DNA from: Shewanella litorisediminis
Lineage (GTDB): Bacteria > Pseudomonadota > Gammaproteobacteria > Enterobacterales > Shewanellaceae
Assembly (NCBI RefSeq): GCF_016834455.1
Contig: NZ_CP069213.1
Span: forward strand, 3,008,501 to 3,072,500
DNA: 64,000 nt
Direction: 5' to 3'
Positions 9,050-17,792 of the stretch are shown piece after piece. Each line of letters opens with the position of its first letter. Position 1 is the first letter of the stretch. The position numbers and the translations under genes are program-made. The notes below the pieces were generated by a model. It had not been told where the DNA came from. It made no database searches and was given only the letters and a program-made list of their open reading frames with translations.

Positions 9050-9670
9050 TCAGCGGCCGTGAAAATAAGGCTTAAGGTTTCTGAAGGTGAAGCTTATCCG
9101 TGGAGGCAGTTTTTTTTGGCTGCGGGGAATGGCGTGCTCCCAGGTAGACTGCATGGGGGGATGCATCAGCAACAGGTCGCCACTTTGTAAGAGCACCCGG
9201 CAACGCAGACCATCCAGACGACGGCGCATCAGCAAGGGGCGGGTAGCGCCCAGGCAGACGATGGCAATGAGGGCGTCTTCCACAAGCTCTGGCTCATCGT
9301 CGGCATGAAATCCCATGGCATCTTCTCCGCCGCGATAATGATTAACGAGGCAACCGTTAAAGCCAGTGCCACAATGCCCCTCAAGCGCCTGCTTGAGCCG
9401 CATCAAGTAATGGGGCCAGGGTTTGGGAGAAATAAGTAAAGAAGAGTAGCGGTAGGCGCAGCCTTCATCGGCAAACCACACCTGCTGCCGGGGTATGGGG
9501 TGCCACTTGCCATAGACTTTAATCTCTGGCGACTCGAAGGGATAATCGGCGGCCTCTGCCATCAGCAGCGCCTGTTGACGGGGGCTCAGAAAGGCCGGTA
9601 CATGGCTGACAGGCGGCTCTGACTTTGCCCCCTTTGCACCCGCCAATGTGAGTTCAAGCTGATTGGTCAC
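9050..9670 (-). CDS. AlkB-like Fe(II)/2-oxoglutarate dioxygenase
   Basis: Probably repairs alkylated nucleic-acid bases by oxidative demethylation. The 206-residue protein has GGEDAMGFHADDEPEL (the HxD iron ligands), a later HAIPRS iron-ligand histidine and PPRISFTFR (2-oxoglutarate arginines), and lacks the long N-terminus of E. coli AlkB, so it looks like the AlkB2/AlkB3 type. I start at the GTG at 9670 because TAGGAG precedes it at 5 bases. The open frame continues far upstream, but that part overlaps the opposite-strand rlmG and has no AlkB features. It is divergent from rlmG with about 90 bases between. Confidence 0.85.
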   Translation of the reverse strand: MTNQLELTLAGAKGAKSEPPVSHVPAFLSPRQQALLMAEAADYPFESPEIKVYGKWHPIPRQQVWFADEGCAYRYSSLLISPKPWPHYLMRLKQALEGHCGTGFNGCLVNHYRGGEDAMGFHADDEPELVEDALIAIVCLGATRPLLMRRRLDGLRCRVLLQSGDLLLMHPPMQSTWEHAIPRSQKKLPPRISFTFRNLKPYFHGR

Positions 9671-9761
9671 ATCTGCTCCTATGCTTGAGGTAACAGGAAG
9701 AGTCGCAAGCGGCGCGACAATTTGCGATAATCGCGCCCCCACTGAAGAGATACTCTGACAT

Positions 9762-10913
9762 ATGACGACCCGATTTTCAGCATTCCTTTCCGGTAACCCG
9801 TGTGAGCTGGACCTGCACAGGTTTCCAACCACCAGCGATCCCAACCTGCAAGCATGGGATGCCGCCGACGAACACCTGCTGAAATACCTGGAAGAGTCCA
9901 ACGCCGATTTGGCAAACAAAATTCTGGTGATTAATGACAGCTTTGGTGCCCTTACCTGCGCCCTTGCCGCCGTTAAACCCGATGCGGACATCGTCTTTGC
10001 TGCCGATGGCCGCACCGCGCATTTGGGCTGTAAGGCAAACCTGGCTGCCAATGGGCTCGCAAACACCAACGTCGATTATCAGGACTGCACCGACATTGGC
10101 CGCAACGCCCAAGGAAGGCAAATCCTGATGAAGCTGCCCAAGAATCTAAACTTCCTGGCCGATACCTTAAGCCAGCTGAGCCAGACCCTGAAGGCTGGGG
10201 ATGTGATTCTGTTGGGAGCAAAAGCCAAGCACATCAATCAGTCGCTGCTGGCCCTGATTGCCAAAGCTGTGGGCCCGGCAACCGCCAGCCTCACCTGGAA
10301 GAAGACCCGCGTCATCACCATAGTTGCCGATGGCAGCCCACGTCCCGCCCCAAAACCCAGTATGTGGGATGTGCCTGAGCACGGATTACAAGTAACCAAT
10401 TTGAGTAACGTGTTCGCGGCCAGCAAACTGGACATTGGCGCCCGCTTGATGATGGAACACCTGCCGCAGGGGCAGTTTACCTCGGTTATCGACCTTGGCT
10501 GCGGCAATGGCGCGCTGGGGCTGAAGGCGGCCCAGAGCTACCCGGATGCCAGGCTCTATCTGGCGGATGAGTCGGCCATGGCGGTGGAAAGCGCACGCCG
10601 GAACTGGGCACTCAATGGCCTGGATACAAGCCGCGCCGAATTTATCTGGGATGATTGTTTAAGCCACCTGCTCAGTGAGGTTCAAGCGGATTTGGTGCTC
10701 TGCAATCCACCGTTTCATCAGGGTGAGGCCATTACCGACCATATCGCCTGGCAGATGTTCAACGATGCCAGGCGAGTGCTGAAGCCCGGCGGCTTACTGC
10801 ATATCGTGGGCAACCGCCACCTTGGCTATCACATCAAACTCAAGCGCTTGTTTGGCAATTGCAAAACCATCGCCAGCAACGGCAAATTTGTGATTTTGCA
10901 AGCCGTTAAATAG
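9762..10913 (+). CDS. rlmG: 23S rRNA (guanine-1835-N2)-methyltransferase
   Basis: RlmG methylates G1835 of 23S rRNA using S-adenosylmethionine. The 383-residue protein has the two-domain layout of the RsmC/RlmG family: a degenerate N-terminal methyltransferase-like half, then a catalytic half with the SAM motif VIDLGCGNGALGLKAA and the catalytic motif NPPFHQG. Length matches the family. The gene stands alone, divergent from the AlkB-like gene and convergent with grxB across a shared terminator. Confidence 0.93.
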   Translation: MTTRFSAFLSGNPCELDLHRFPTTSDPNLQAWDAADEHLLKYLEESNADLANKILVINDSFGALTCALAAVKPDADIVFAADGRTAHLGCKANLAANGLANTNVDYQDCTDIGRNAQGRQILMKLPKNLNFLADTLSQLSQTLKAGDVILLGAKAKHINQSLLALIAKAVGPATASLTWKKTRVITIVADGSPRPAPKPSMWDVPEHGLQVTNLSNVFAASKLDIGARLMMEHLPQGQFTSVIDLGCGNGALGLKAAQSYPDARLYLADESAMAVESARRNWALNGLDTSRAEFIWDDCLSHLLSEVQADLVLCNPPFHQGEAITDHIAWQMFNDARRVLKPGGLLHIVGNRHLGYHIKLKRLFGNCKTIASNGKFVILQAVK

Positions 10914-10950
10914 CGCCAGCCTTTGCTGACAAAACAAAGTATAAAATCGA

Positions 10951-10978
10951 AAAAAACGCCCCTGAATGGGGCGTTTTT
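10951..10978. terminator. Bidirectional terminator between rlmG and grxB
   Basis: ACGCCCC-TGAAT-GGGGCGT stem flanked by six A and five T. It can terminate both convergent genes. Confidence 0.88.
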
Positions 10979-11011
10979 ATTATCGAATGACGTTGCAGAA
11001 GCCCGCAGCCG

Positions 11012-11662
11012 CTATATCGCTATACCGTCAAACAGAGCGACGCCAGTGAGCTCTGCCACTTCATCTACATAGCGACGGATGTGCTCACCATAGTTAAGCC
11101 CTTTCACTGCGGTGAGGTTTCTCAGCACGGGGAAAAGCAGGATATCGTCGTATCCCAACTGGTTATTACGCTCGCTTGGCAGCAGCATAAAATCCAGTTC
11201 GCCAAACAATGGCTCCAGTGCAGCCATGTACTCTGCCGACGCGGCAAAGGCCTCGTCGAAGCTCATGCCTATCAGGGCACTTTTCTTTTCGGTGTACCAG
11301 CGGACGGCGGCTTCAGAGCCATATTCGGGTAAACCGAGCCGCACATTGCGTGGATGCAGCAATCGACTGCTGTAGTAAGCGGCCTTATCCAACCAGGCGG
11401 CGATATGCTGCTCATGCTCCGCAGGTTTCAGCAAAGCTTCACCACCCACCGCATCGAGATAGGCAACAATATCCAGACTCTCTGCCATATAACTGCCGTC
11501 ATCTTTTTGCAGAATGGGCACCATATTGGCACCGACCATACGAATGCGGCTGTCCACATCATCGTTTTGCAGTATGACTTTTTCCAGCGCAATGCCCTTA
11601 TAGCCCGCTGCCATCATGGCGCGAACACAATAGGGACAATGTTCAAACACAAACAGCTTCAT
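11012..11662 (-). CDS. grxB: Glutaredoxin 2 (GST-like fold)
   Basis: Glutathione-dependent disulfide oxidoreductase of the GrxB type. It opens with MKLFVFEHCPYCVRAMM, which carries the CPYC active site at residues 9-12, followed by the glutathione-binding NMVPIL and the AESLDIVAYLD segment. The C-terminal ~130 residues form the helical GST-like domain typical of Grx2. The 216-residue length is normal for the family. It is monocistronic, convergent with rlmG and divergent from the rimB-rimK pair. It acts in the cytoplasm. Confidence 0.93.
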   Translation of the reverse strand: MKLFVFEHCPYCVRAMMAAGYKGIALEKVILQNDDVDSRIRMVGANMVPILQKDDGSYMAESLDIVAYLDAVGGEALLKPAEHEQHIAAWLDKAAYYSSRLLHPRNVRLGLPEYGSEAAVRWYTEKKSALIGMSFDEAFAASAEYMAALEPLFGELDFMLLPSERNNQLGYDDILLFPVLRNLTAVKGLNYGEHIRRYVDEVAELTGVALFDGIAI

Positions 11663-11792
11663 TGAGTTTCCTCGGCACGCTTTGGTCGAATGGCCAGAAG
11701 CTTACCTGATTTTCAAGCCAGGGGTATAGGGGGCGAGATCCGGCTCAATCAACTATCTTTAACTGTGCACGTTTCTTCTAACAGGATGAACC

Positions 11793-12227
11793 ATGGTCGC
11801 AGCTTCACTTCCGGTCATCGGCTGGCGTGAATGGGGCGTACTTCCGGAGATTGGCTATGAAAGAGTCAAAATCAAGATAGATACCGGCGCAAAAACCTCT
11901 TGTCTGCACGCCTTTAAAATCAAGCCTTTTTACCGTAACAAGGTTAAGTGGGTTGAAATCTGGCTACATCCGGATCAGAAGTCCTCCCGCACGGTACGTT
12001 GTGAGTTTCCGGTCCATGACAGACGTCTGGTCACTGACTCAGGTGGCCATACACAATTGAGATACGTGATCAAAACTTGCCTGGTATTGGGTCCACATCG
12101 GTTTGAACTGGAGTTGACGCTGAGCCGCCGCGACAACATGCGTTTTCGAATGTTACTCGGGAGAAGAGCCCTCGATGGACATTTTCTGGTTGATCCGTCG
12201 GCTTCCTATTTAACAGGAGTAGACTGA
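11793..12227 (+). CDS. RimB-type ATP-dependent zinc protease family protein
   Basis: A 144-residue member of the family often named ATP-dependent zinc protease (a retropepsin-like fold). It shows the hallmark [14 protein letters not shown] (the aspartic-protease-like DTGAKTS at about residues 30-36) and the second conserved block [20 protein letters not shown]. In Pseudomonas a relative, RimB, works with RimK and RimA and trims glutamate tails added to ribosomal protein S6. Here it overlaps the following rimK by one base (TGATG), which supports a shared role. No rimA-like gene is nearby. Whether it is truly a protease here is inference. Confidence 0.85.
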   Translation: MVAASLPVIGWREWGVLPEIGYERVKIKIDTGAKTSCLHAFKIKPFYRNKVKWVEIWLHPDQKSSRTVRCEFPVHDRRLVTDSGGHTQLRYVIKTCLVLGPHRFELELTLSRRDNMRFRMLLGRRALDGHFLVDPSASYLTGVD

Positions 12228-13132
12228 TGCGAATTGCCATTCTATCCCGTAACAAAAATCTTTATTCCACCACCCGCTTGGTGGAAGCGAGCCAACAAAG
12301 AGGCCATGAGGTCATGGTCATCGATCCGTTGACCTGCTACATGAACATCAATATGAAATCACCCAGCATACACGCAAAGGGACAAGTACTGCCGCGATTC
12401 GATGCTGTGATCCCACGCATTGGCGCTTCAATTACCTTCTACGGCACCGCAGTACTGCGTCAATTTGAAATGATGGGAGTACAGCCCCTGAACGAGTCGG
12501 TAGCCATCACCCGTTCCCGAGACAAACTGCGTTCGCTGCAACTCCTGTCACGCAAAAACATCGGTTTGCCGGTAACAGGCTTTGCAAGCAAGCCGGCGGA
12601 TGTCCCGGATTTACTGCAGATGGTAGGTGGAGCCCCCTGCGTCATTAAATTACTGGAGGGCACTCAGGGCATAGGCGTGGTGCTGGCCGAAACCCGCAAG
12701 GCAGCGGAAAGCGTGATCGAAGCCTTTATGGGGCTAAAGGCCAACATCATGGTGCAGGAATATATAGCCGAAGCCGGTGGAGCAGACATAAGGTGCTTCG
12801 TGATTGGGGATAAGGTTATCGCTGCCATGAAACGCCAGGCCATTGCCGGAGAATTTCGCTCAAATCTGCATCGGGGTGGCACAGCCACCCTGGTCAAGTT
12901 GACGCCGGAGGAACGTTCCACCGCAGTGCGTGCGGCAAAAACCACAGGGCTGAATGTGGCCGGGGTCGACATACTGCGCTCACTGCATGGCCCTCTGGTG
13001 ATGGAGGTGAATTCTTCACCCGGCCTCAAGGGCATTGAGGAAGCGACCGGCATAGACGTAGCCAGCAAAATAATCGGCTTTATCGAAGCTCATCAAACCC
13101 ACCACAATACCAAAACCCGAGGCACGGGCTGA
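12227..13132 (+). CDS. rimK: Alpha-L-glutamate ligase RimK (ribosomal protein S6 modification)
   Basis: ATP-grasp ligase that adds glutamate residues to the C-terminus of ribosomal protein S6 and can make poly-alpha-glutamate. The 301-residue protein begins [20 protein letters not shown] and contains the ATP-grasp elements [38 protein letters not shown] and [20 protein letters not shown]. Length and sequence match RimK closely. It is translationally coupled to the upstream RimB-type gene and converges on the hydroxylase gene 5 bases past its stop. Confidence 0.95.
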   Translation: MRIAILSRNKNLYSTTRLVEASQQRGHEVMVIDPLTCYMNINMKSPSIHAKGQVLPRFDAVIPRIGASITFYGTAVLRQFEMMGVQPLNESVAITRSRDKLRSLQLLSRKNIGLPVTGFASKPADVPDLLQMVGGAPCVIKLLEGTQGIGVVLAETRKAAESVIEAFMGLKANIMVQEYIAEAGGADIRCFVIGDKVIAAMKRQAIAGEFRSNLHRGGTATLVKLTPEERSTAVRAAKTTGLNVAGVDILRSLHGPLVMEVNSSPGLKGIEEATGIDVASKIIGFIEAHQTHHNTKTRGTG

Positions 13133-13137
13133 GTCGG

Positions 13138-14037
13138 TCAAACCCCGTCAGCCCTTGGCTTAACCTCGTCAATGTCACAGGGGTCGGTGGCACCGGAAGG
13201 TGGCGCAAAAAGCTGACGCCAACGTTCACTCAGGCTGAGCCCGGGCGCCATCGCATCCCTGAACATATCATGCCATTCGCTGAAGGTGACAGTAAGCGGG
13301 TTCATGCTGTTAACTGGTTTGGTGATACCGTAGCGCACGGTTTCCTCTTCTTTTACGAAGGTGCCAAACAGCCTGTCCCAAATGATGAGCACACCGGCGT
13401 AGTTTTTATCTATGTATTGGGGGTTTGAGCCGTGATGTACCCGGTGGTGACTCGGGGTATTGAATACCCACTCCAGTGGCCCGAGCTTGTCCACCAGCTG
13501 GGTGTGCACAAAAAACTGAAATCCAAGGCTCGCCAGCACCGCAAACACCACCCAGGCGGGGTCGAAACCTATCACGACCAGGGGGATCCAGAATATCCAC
13601 ATTCCCGCCAGCGGATACATCAGGCTTTGTCTGAATGCGGTGGAAAAGTTCATGTTTTCTGAGCTGTGATGGGCCACATGTGCAGCCCACATCCAGCGGC
13701 AGCGGTGGCTGCAACGGTGGAACCAGTAATAGCAAAAATCCTGTGCCAGCAGCAGCAACACAAAATTCAGCCCATTCATTTCAATATCAAAGAGCCGCCA
13801 GCCGAAGAAATACAGGTAAAGTTTGGCAATCAGAAATCCGCAGAGCAGATCGGCAGCCTGGTGCATTCCCGCCAGGCTGAGGTTGCACAAGAGCTCTGCC
13901 TTGCTGTACCTGGCATTTTCCGGCAGGCGTTTACGCACGTTGGCGACCACAAACTCCAATGCCATACACAGAAAAAAAATCGGCGCCAACACTATCAGCA
14001 GCAGCTCCGGGTGGGCGATTAGCTTGTCGAGGTTCAT
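13138..14037 (-). CDS. Sterol desaturase/fatty acid hydroxylase family membrane protein
   Basis: A di-iron, histidine-box membrane oxygenase. The 299 residues include four to five hydrophobic stretches and the three histidine clusters HRCSHR, HVAHHSSENMN and HRVHHGSN that hold the iron pair. The substrate is unknown; relatives hydroxylate fatty acids, carotenoids, sterols or alkylglycerol ethers. A GGAAG sits just before the ATG. The next gene upstream (87 bases) is a DUF2804 protein on the same strand, so the two may be co-transcribed, but no link of function is known. Confidence 0.87.
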   Translation of the reverse strand: MNLDKLIAHPELLLIVLAPIFFLCMALEFVVANVRKRLPENARYSKAELLCNLSLAGMHQAADLLCGFLIAKLYLYFFGWRLFDIEMNGLNFVLLLLAQDFCYYWFHRCSHRCRWMWAAHVAHHSSENMNFSTAFRQSLMYPLAGMWIFWIPLVVIGFDPAWVVFAVLASLGFQFFVHTQLVDKLGPLEWVFNTPSHHRVHHGSNPQYIDKNYAGVLIIWDRLFGTFVKEEETVRYGITKPVNSMNPLTVTFSEWHDMFRDAMAPGLSLSERWRQLFAPPSGATDPCDIDEVKPRADGV

Positions 14038-14124
14038 TGTCTTCCCTGTTGTCTGTGTCCAAAAGCGCTTCCGCCTCAGGACAACTTATTATTCTTATGC
14101 TTTTAATCTTGATGCAGTGGCCAC

Positions 14125-15183
14125 TTACCACTTGGCAAAATGATCTTCGGTGAGACCGAGCACGCCATCCAGGCTGACTTTACGGCCGTCCACGTCCCTC
14201 ACCCATCCAGAAAATTGCCCCTGATACTGGCGGAAGTTACTTTTCAGCAGCATCAGGTTAAGCCGCTCAGAGCGGCTGGCCAATGGTCTGAAATCGAGTT
14301 CAAGCTCGTCCCGCTCAGACCACAAATGCCAGCGACCACGCTCTGCCTGACTGCGGTCAAACTCGAAATGCACAGACCCCAAGTGTTTACGCACCCCATC
14401 GAGCCAAAGCACGTTTTCGCTGCTGCCGGTTTCATTTACCCCGGCGGCAATATTTAGCCCCAGAATGCTGCCCCCGACATGGGCGTTGATGGAGGTCCAG
14501 CGCCAGCTGGTTTCCCGTCGCATGTAGCCTGCGGAGAAATCGTACCCCGCCAAAGCCCGCCCAAGAGGTTGAGGCTCATGGTTGATGTAAAGGCTGCCTT
14601 TCACATTCAAGGCATTGTGCTTTTGGGTGTAAGTCCAGCCGCTGTAGCCAGTGGGGCTGCAAAGTGCCATTGGCAGCGAAAGCGGCAATGCCTCAAGCTG
14701 CAACTCGGCCTTGAGTGGCAGGCCGTCCAGCACCAAATCCAGCGCCACCGACCAGAGTCCATCCCGACGGTTTATGCTGACCCCAGCCATGGAGCTGGAA
14801 GCCGACACCGGCGAAGGGCCAAGGGTAAAGCTGCCCGGTGGCCTTATCCAGTGCTTCTCATACACACGGTTTTTGCTTTTATCGTAGACGTAGCAAAAGC
14901 CGCTGCCGAGATAGCGGATATCAGCCAGGGCGATGCCTATCAGGTAATTGGGGGTGTTGACGGCGATAAACTCGAACTGTTTATAACCAAAATGACGTTG
15001 TAAGCGGGAGGCAGGCTTATCCATCTCGTTGGTCAGGATAAAGCTATCCAGCCCCAAAGACGCCACCGGGCCATCGAAGTGACCAAAGCGCGGGCGCCCT
15101 GCGGCCATCAGGCAATCCTGGATCCCCAAGGTTTTGAATGTGGCTGAATTGGTCATCCCCGGTGTGCTTGTTGAATGTTCCAT
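14125..15183 (-). CDS. DUF2804 domain protein
   Basis: A 352-residue protein that I recognise as the DUF2804 family, which has no established biochemical role. Visible features are the early GRPRFGHFDGPVASLGLDSF, a central SYLNHEPQPLGRALAGYDFSAG-like segment (YINHEPQPLGRALAGYDFSA) and the conserved TSWRWTSINAHVGG block, suggestive of a beta-rich fold. No signal peptide or membrane helix is evident. The start is uncertain: neither the first ATG nor the internal one at 15156 (MTNSATFK) has a good ribosome-binding site. It precedes the fatty acid hydroxylase-type gene on the same strand. Confidence 0.75.
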   Translation of the reverse strand: MEHSTSTPGMTNSATFKTLGIQDCLMAAGRPRFGHFDGPVASLGLDSFILTNEMDKPASRLQRHFGYKQFEFIAVNTPNYLIGIALADIRYLGSGFCYVYDKSKNRVYEKHWIRPPGSFTLGPSPVSASSSMAGVSINRRDGLWSVALDLVLDGLPLKAELQLEALPLSLPMALCSPTGYSGWTYTQKHNALNVKGSLYINHEPQPLGRALAGYDFSAGYMRRETSWRWTSINAHVGGSILGLNIAAGVNETGSSENVLWLDGVRKHLGSVHFEFDRSQAERGRWHLWSERDELELDFRPLASRSERLNLMLLKSNFRQYQGQFSGWVRDVDGRKVSLDGVLGLTEDHFAKW

Positions 15184-15340
15184 CGTGCGATTTATTCTTT
15201 TTTTGGTTTTTTACTCTAACGCCGATTGTCGGCAGATTAAAGCCCGGCGTTACTGATTTGTAAAAACACCCTTGTGTGCGCCTCGCTGGCGGCCAAGGGC
15301 ATCACCTGACCCAATAAGCAGCCGCACCGGTCACAGACAA

Positions 15341-15362
15341 AAACGCCCTCAAAGGAGGGCGC
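15341..15362 (-). terminator. Intrinsic terminator of the small outer-membrane barrel gene
   Basis: CGCCCTC-AAAG-GAGGGCG stem followed, on the minus strand, by five T. It lies 37 bases past the stop of the upstream barrel gene. Confidence 0.8.
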
Positions 15363-15398
15363 TATCAACGTCGAAACAGCCAGGTCTGCCAACAATCA

Positions 15399-15959
15399 TC
15401 AAAACTGCCAGGAAAAGGCGATATTAACGCTCTGCACTTCGAGCTGTTTCAAATCTGTGTACTGGTACTCAACCCCCAGTCCAAAACCAGAGTGGAATCT
15501 GTGCTGCCAGCCGACCGCGCCAAAAAAGCCTTCGGCGTCTTCTTTGATGCGGGAGTCATCCAGATCGTATGTGATATTGGAAAAGGCCATCCCCGCTTTG
15601 GCATAGACGCTGTTGCCACGGGAGAAATTGTATTGGCCATACACTGCGGCCCGGTAGTTGGAGTACTCAAGCTCTCTCACATCCGACATTACATCGAACA
15701 TGGCGCTGTAGGCACCGCCAGTCCCCTGGCCATAGCTGAGTTCCATGCCCCAATGACTGCTCAGCATATATCTGTACCAGATATCGTACTTGAATCCGTC
15801 ACCGGCATCCCAGTGCTCACCATCACGGCTTTCATATTCCTGAGTACCGTAGCCCAGATTAACCCCTGCGATGTGAGGGCTGACTTCAGCCCGTACTTCA
15901 GCACTGGCAATACCCATCGCTATCAGTGTACTCATTACACTTAAACTGAATAGTTTCAT
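15399..15959 (-). CDS. Small outer-membrane beta-barrel protein (porin/OmpA-barrel-like)
   Basis: A 186-residue protein with a signal peptide (MKLFSLSVMSTLIAMGIASA, cleavage near residue 24) and an eight-strand-like barrel: repeated aromatic strands such as YDIWYRYMLSSHWGMELSYG, YRAAVYGQYNFSRGNSVYAKAG and FGLGVEYQYTDL, ending VNIAFSWQF with the terminal phenylalanine expected for Bam-assembled barrels. It resembles the outer membrane beta-barrel domain families used for OmpX/AcfA-type proteins. Function is unknown. It is divergent from yajG and has its own terminator. Confidence 0.75.
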   Translation of the reverse strand: MKLFSLSVMSTLIAMGIASAEVRAEVSPHIAGVNLGYGTQEYESRDGEHWDAGDGFKYDIWYRYMLSSHWGMELSYGQGTGGAYSAMFDVMSDVRELEYSNYRAAVYGQYNFSRGNSVYAKAGMAFSNITYDLDDSRIKEDAEGFFGAVGWQHRFHSGFGLGVEYQYTDLKQLEVQSVNIAFSWQF

Positions 15960-16101
15960 TGATTTCCCTATGATTGGATGCGATTAGCAAAACGAGCATG
16001 CCAGAGACAAACTGAATGGTTCCTGAACTGGATTTCATTGACTGGCGATGGCGAACAAATCTGGTATTCTGATGCCACTTTTGTCTCGTATTGGATCCAA
16101 G

Positions 16102-16662
16102 ATGAAGAAATCCTTAGCCGTATTGACTGCCATTCTGACCCTCAGCGGCTGCGCGGGCAGCCCTTCCAATTACCTGGCACTGAGCCCCGATGCTCCCGCC
16201 ATTGCCAGCAGCGCCAGTGGGCGCATTGCCTTGAGCACTCAGGATGCCAGAAGCACCAACAACGCCGTGCGTATCACCAAAGGGGATGAGCCTGCCAAAC
16301 TGCTGGGCACGGGTGAGTCGCCCGTGATTCAGCTGGGCAATCTCTTCCGCCAGTCTTTCAGTAATAAAGGCTTTCAGCTAGACCCGGCCGCCACCAACGT
16401 GCTTGAGCTGAAATTGGAACGTTTACAGTCAGATATCAATGAAACCTTGCTGGGTTACGAGGCCGCCAACGAAATTATCATCAGTGCCTATGCCCGTAAC
16501 GAACAGCAGCTGTTCAGCAAGCGCTACACCGCTAAAGGCACCATGAAGGGACCGCTCAGCCTGGATCTGGCCACCCTGGAGCTGGAAATGAATAAGCTCA
16601 TCACCCAGCTTGCCGGCGACATAGTCAACGACCCCGAACTGACCCAATTTCTGACGCAATAA
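16102..16662 (+). CDS. yajG: YajG family lipoprotein
   Basis: A 186-residue predicted lipoprotein: MKKSLAVLTAILTLSGCAGS has a lipobox LSGC with cysteine 17. The mature part (LSPDAPAIASSASGRIALST, then LERLQSDINETLLGYEAANEIIISAYARN) matches the YajG family, whose role is unknown. The start at 16102 gives a proper lipoprotein signal, while the longer open frame from 16048 would bury it. In E. coli yajG sits next to ampG and bolA; here an AmpG-like permease lies two genes downstream, supporting the assignment. ppiA follows after 21 bases. Confidence 0.85.
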   Translation: MKKSLAVLTAILTLSGCAGSPSNYLALSPDAPAIASSASGRIALSTQDARSTNNAVRITKGDEPAKLLGTGESPVIQLGNLFRQSFSNKGFQLDPAATNVLELKLERLQSDINETLLGYEAANEIIISAYARNEQQLFSKRYTAKGTMKGPLSLDLATLELEMNKLITQLAGDIVNDPELTQFLTQ

Positions 16663-16683
16663 CAACGAAAAAGGAAACCATCA

Positions 16684-17271
16684 ATGAAATGGATCATCGC
16701 AGCCCTGATGCTGGGTATGTCAAACATGACTCTGGCGGCCAAAGTGGACATTCAGCCAGACAACCTCTATCCCCAGGTTGAAATGCACACCACCATGGGC
16801 AAAATCGTGGTGGAACTCGACCGCACCCGCGCGCCAATAACCGTGGATAACTTCCTGACTTACGTTGTGAAAGGCGATTACGACAACACCATATTTCACC
16901 GCATTATTCCGGAGTTTGTGGTGCAGGGCGGTGGCCTTAACCCCAAACTGGAGGAGCTGCCCGAGTCGGCGCCTATCGTAAACGAGTCTGGCAATGGCCT
17001 GTCCAACGCCTTTGGCACCATCGCCATGGCAAGGGAGAATAATCCCCATTCAGCCACCCGCCAGTTCTACTTCAACGTGGCGGACAACACCAAGCTAGAC
17101 CCTTCCAAGCGCCGCTGGGGCTATGCCGTATTTGGAGAAGTGGTTGAAGGACGCGAAATTTTGGAAGCCATGGCGGTGGTGCCCACAGAGCACAACAGCA
17201 AACTCAACTGGCCCGATGTACCTGTAACCCAAATCGTGCTCAAGTCAGCCAAATTGTTGCCAAGAAAATAA
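16684..17271 (+). CDS. ppiA: Periplasmic peptidyl-prolyl cis-trans isomerase, cyclophilin type
   Basis: A 195-residue cyclophilin with a signal peptide (MKWIIAALMLGMSNMTLAA, cleavage after LAA near residue 19), so it should act in the periplasm on folding of exported proteins. The catalytic core has FHRIIPEFVVQGGG, the IAMAR segment followed by NNPHSATRQFYFNVADN, and the closing YAVFGEVVEGREILEAMA. Length fits bacterial PpiA. It follows yajG closely, and a small unknown gene follows. Confidence 0.93.
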   Translation: MKWIIAALMLGMSNMTLAAKVDIQPDNLYPQVEMHTTMGKIVVELDRTRAPITVDNFLTYVVKGDYDNTIFHRIIPEFVVQGGGLNPKLEELPESAPIVNESGNGLSNAFGTIAMARENNPHSATRQFYFNVADNTKLDPSKRRWGYAVFGEVVEGREILEAMAVVPTEHNSKLNWPDVPVTQIVLKSAKLLPRK

Positions 17272-17336
17272 ACTGTGTTTTGAGTCAGCACTCTAAAGCT
17301 GGCTATACTCAGATGGCAAAACAAGGAGGCGATACG

Positions 17337-17663
17337 ATGACACCAACGGATTTCATCGATAGCAAAGCGCCCCAATTGGCTCAGTATGGAAGAGCGTTCT
17401 TGAGTGATCAGCTCGATTATCGCGAAATCCAGCTGTATTTATGGGATACCCTCGAGGAGTGGCAACAGTTGTCACCCCAGGGTGAAGCGCAGTCTGACAC
17501 TGAAAGGGTGTTTTGGCATCTGATGCACTGCTTTGACCGCTGGCCCGTTTGGGTGCTTCGCGGCAATCTTTTTCTGCGAAAGCAGCTACAGGACTGCTGT
17601 GATTACCTGAGCATTGGCGGTCAGATCCCGGGCGGCTGCATCGGTGTACGACCAGCATCCTGA
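17337..17663 (+). CDS. Small conserved-looking protein of unknown function
   Basis: A 108-residue protein beginning MTPTDFIDSKAPQLAQYGRA. I do not recognise a family. It is soluble-looking, tryptophan-rich (LWDTLEEWQQL, VFWHLMHCFDRWPVWVLRGN) and has one CC pair near the end. AAGGAGG ends 7 bases before the ATG at 17337, so this start is preferred over the open frame from 17280. It sits in the same direction after ppiA and is closed by a strong terminator. Good ribosome-binding site, codon pattern and terminator argue that it is real. Confidence 0.65.
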   Translation: MTPTDFIDSKAPQLAQYGRAFLSDQLDYREIQLYLWDTLEEWQQLSPQGEAQSDTERVFWHLMHCFDRWPVWVLRGNLFLRKQLQDCCDYLSIGGQIPGGCIGVRPAS

Positions 17664-17674
17664 CTCTGTCCCCA

Positions 17675-17700
17675 AGACCCGCCAATGGCGGGTCTTTTTT
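17675..17700 (+). terminator. Intrinsic terminator ending yajG-ppiA-small gene unit
   Basis: AGACCCGCC-AAT-GGCGGGTCT stem followed by a T-run, 12 bases past the stop of the 108-residue gene. Confidence 0.92.
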
Positions 17701-17792
17701 ATGCGGTCAGCGGATTAACTTTTGCCAATCCGCTTGACCCGGGCTTGGCAAAGTAAGTTATTCTAGAGCCCCTTTTCGCCAGTCCGACCATA

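Noticed and set aside
9671..10069. N-terminal extension of the AlkB-like frame
   Set aside because: Overlaps rlmG on the other strand and has no AlkB features; the GTG at 9670 has a ribosome-binding site.
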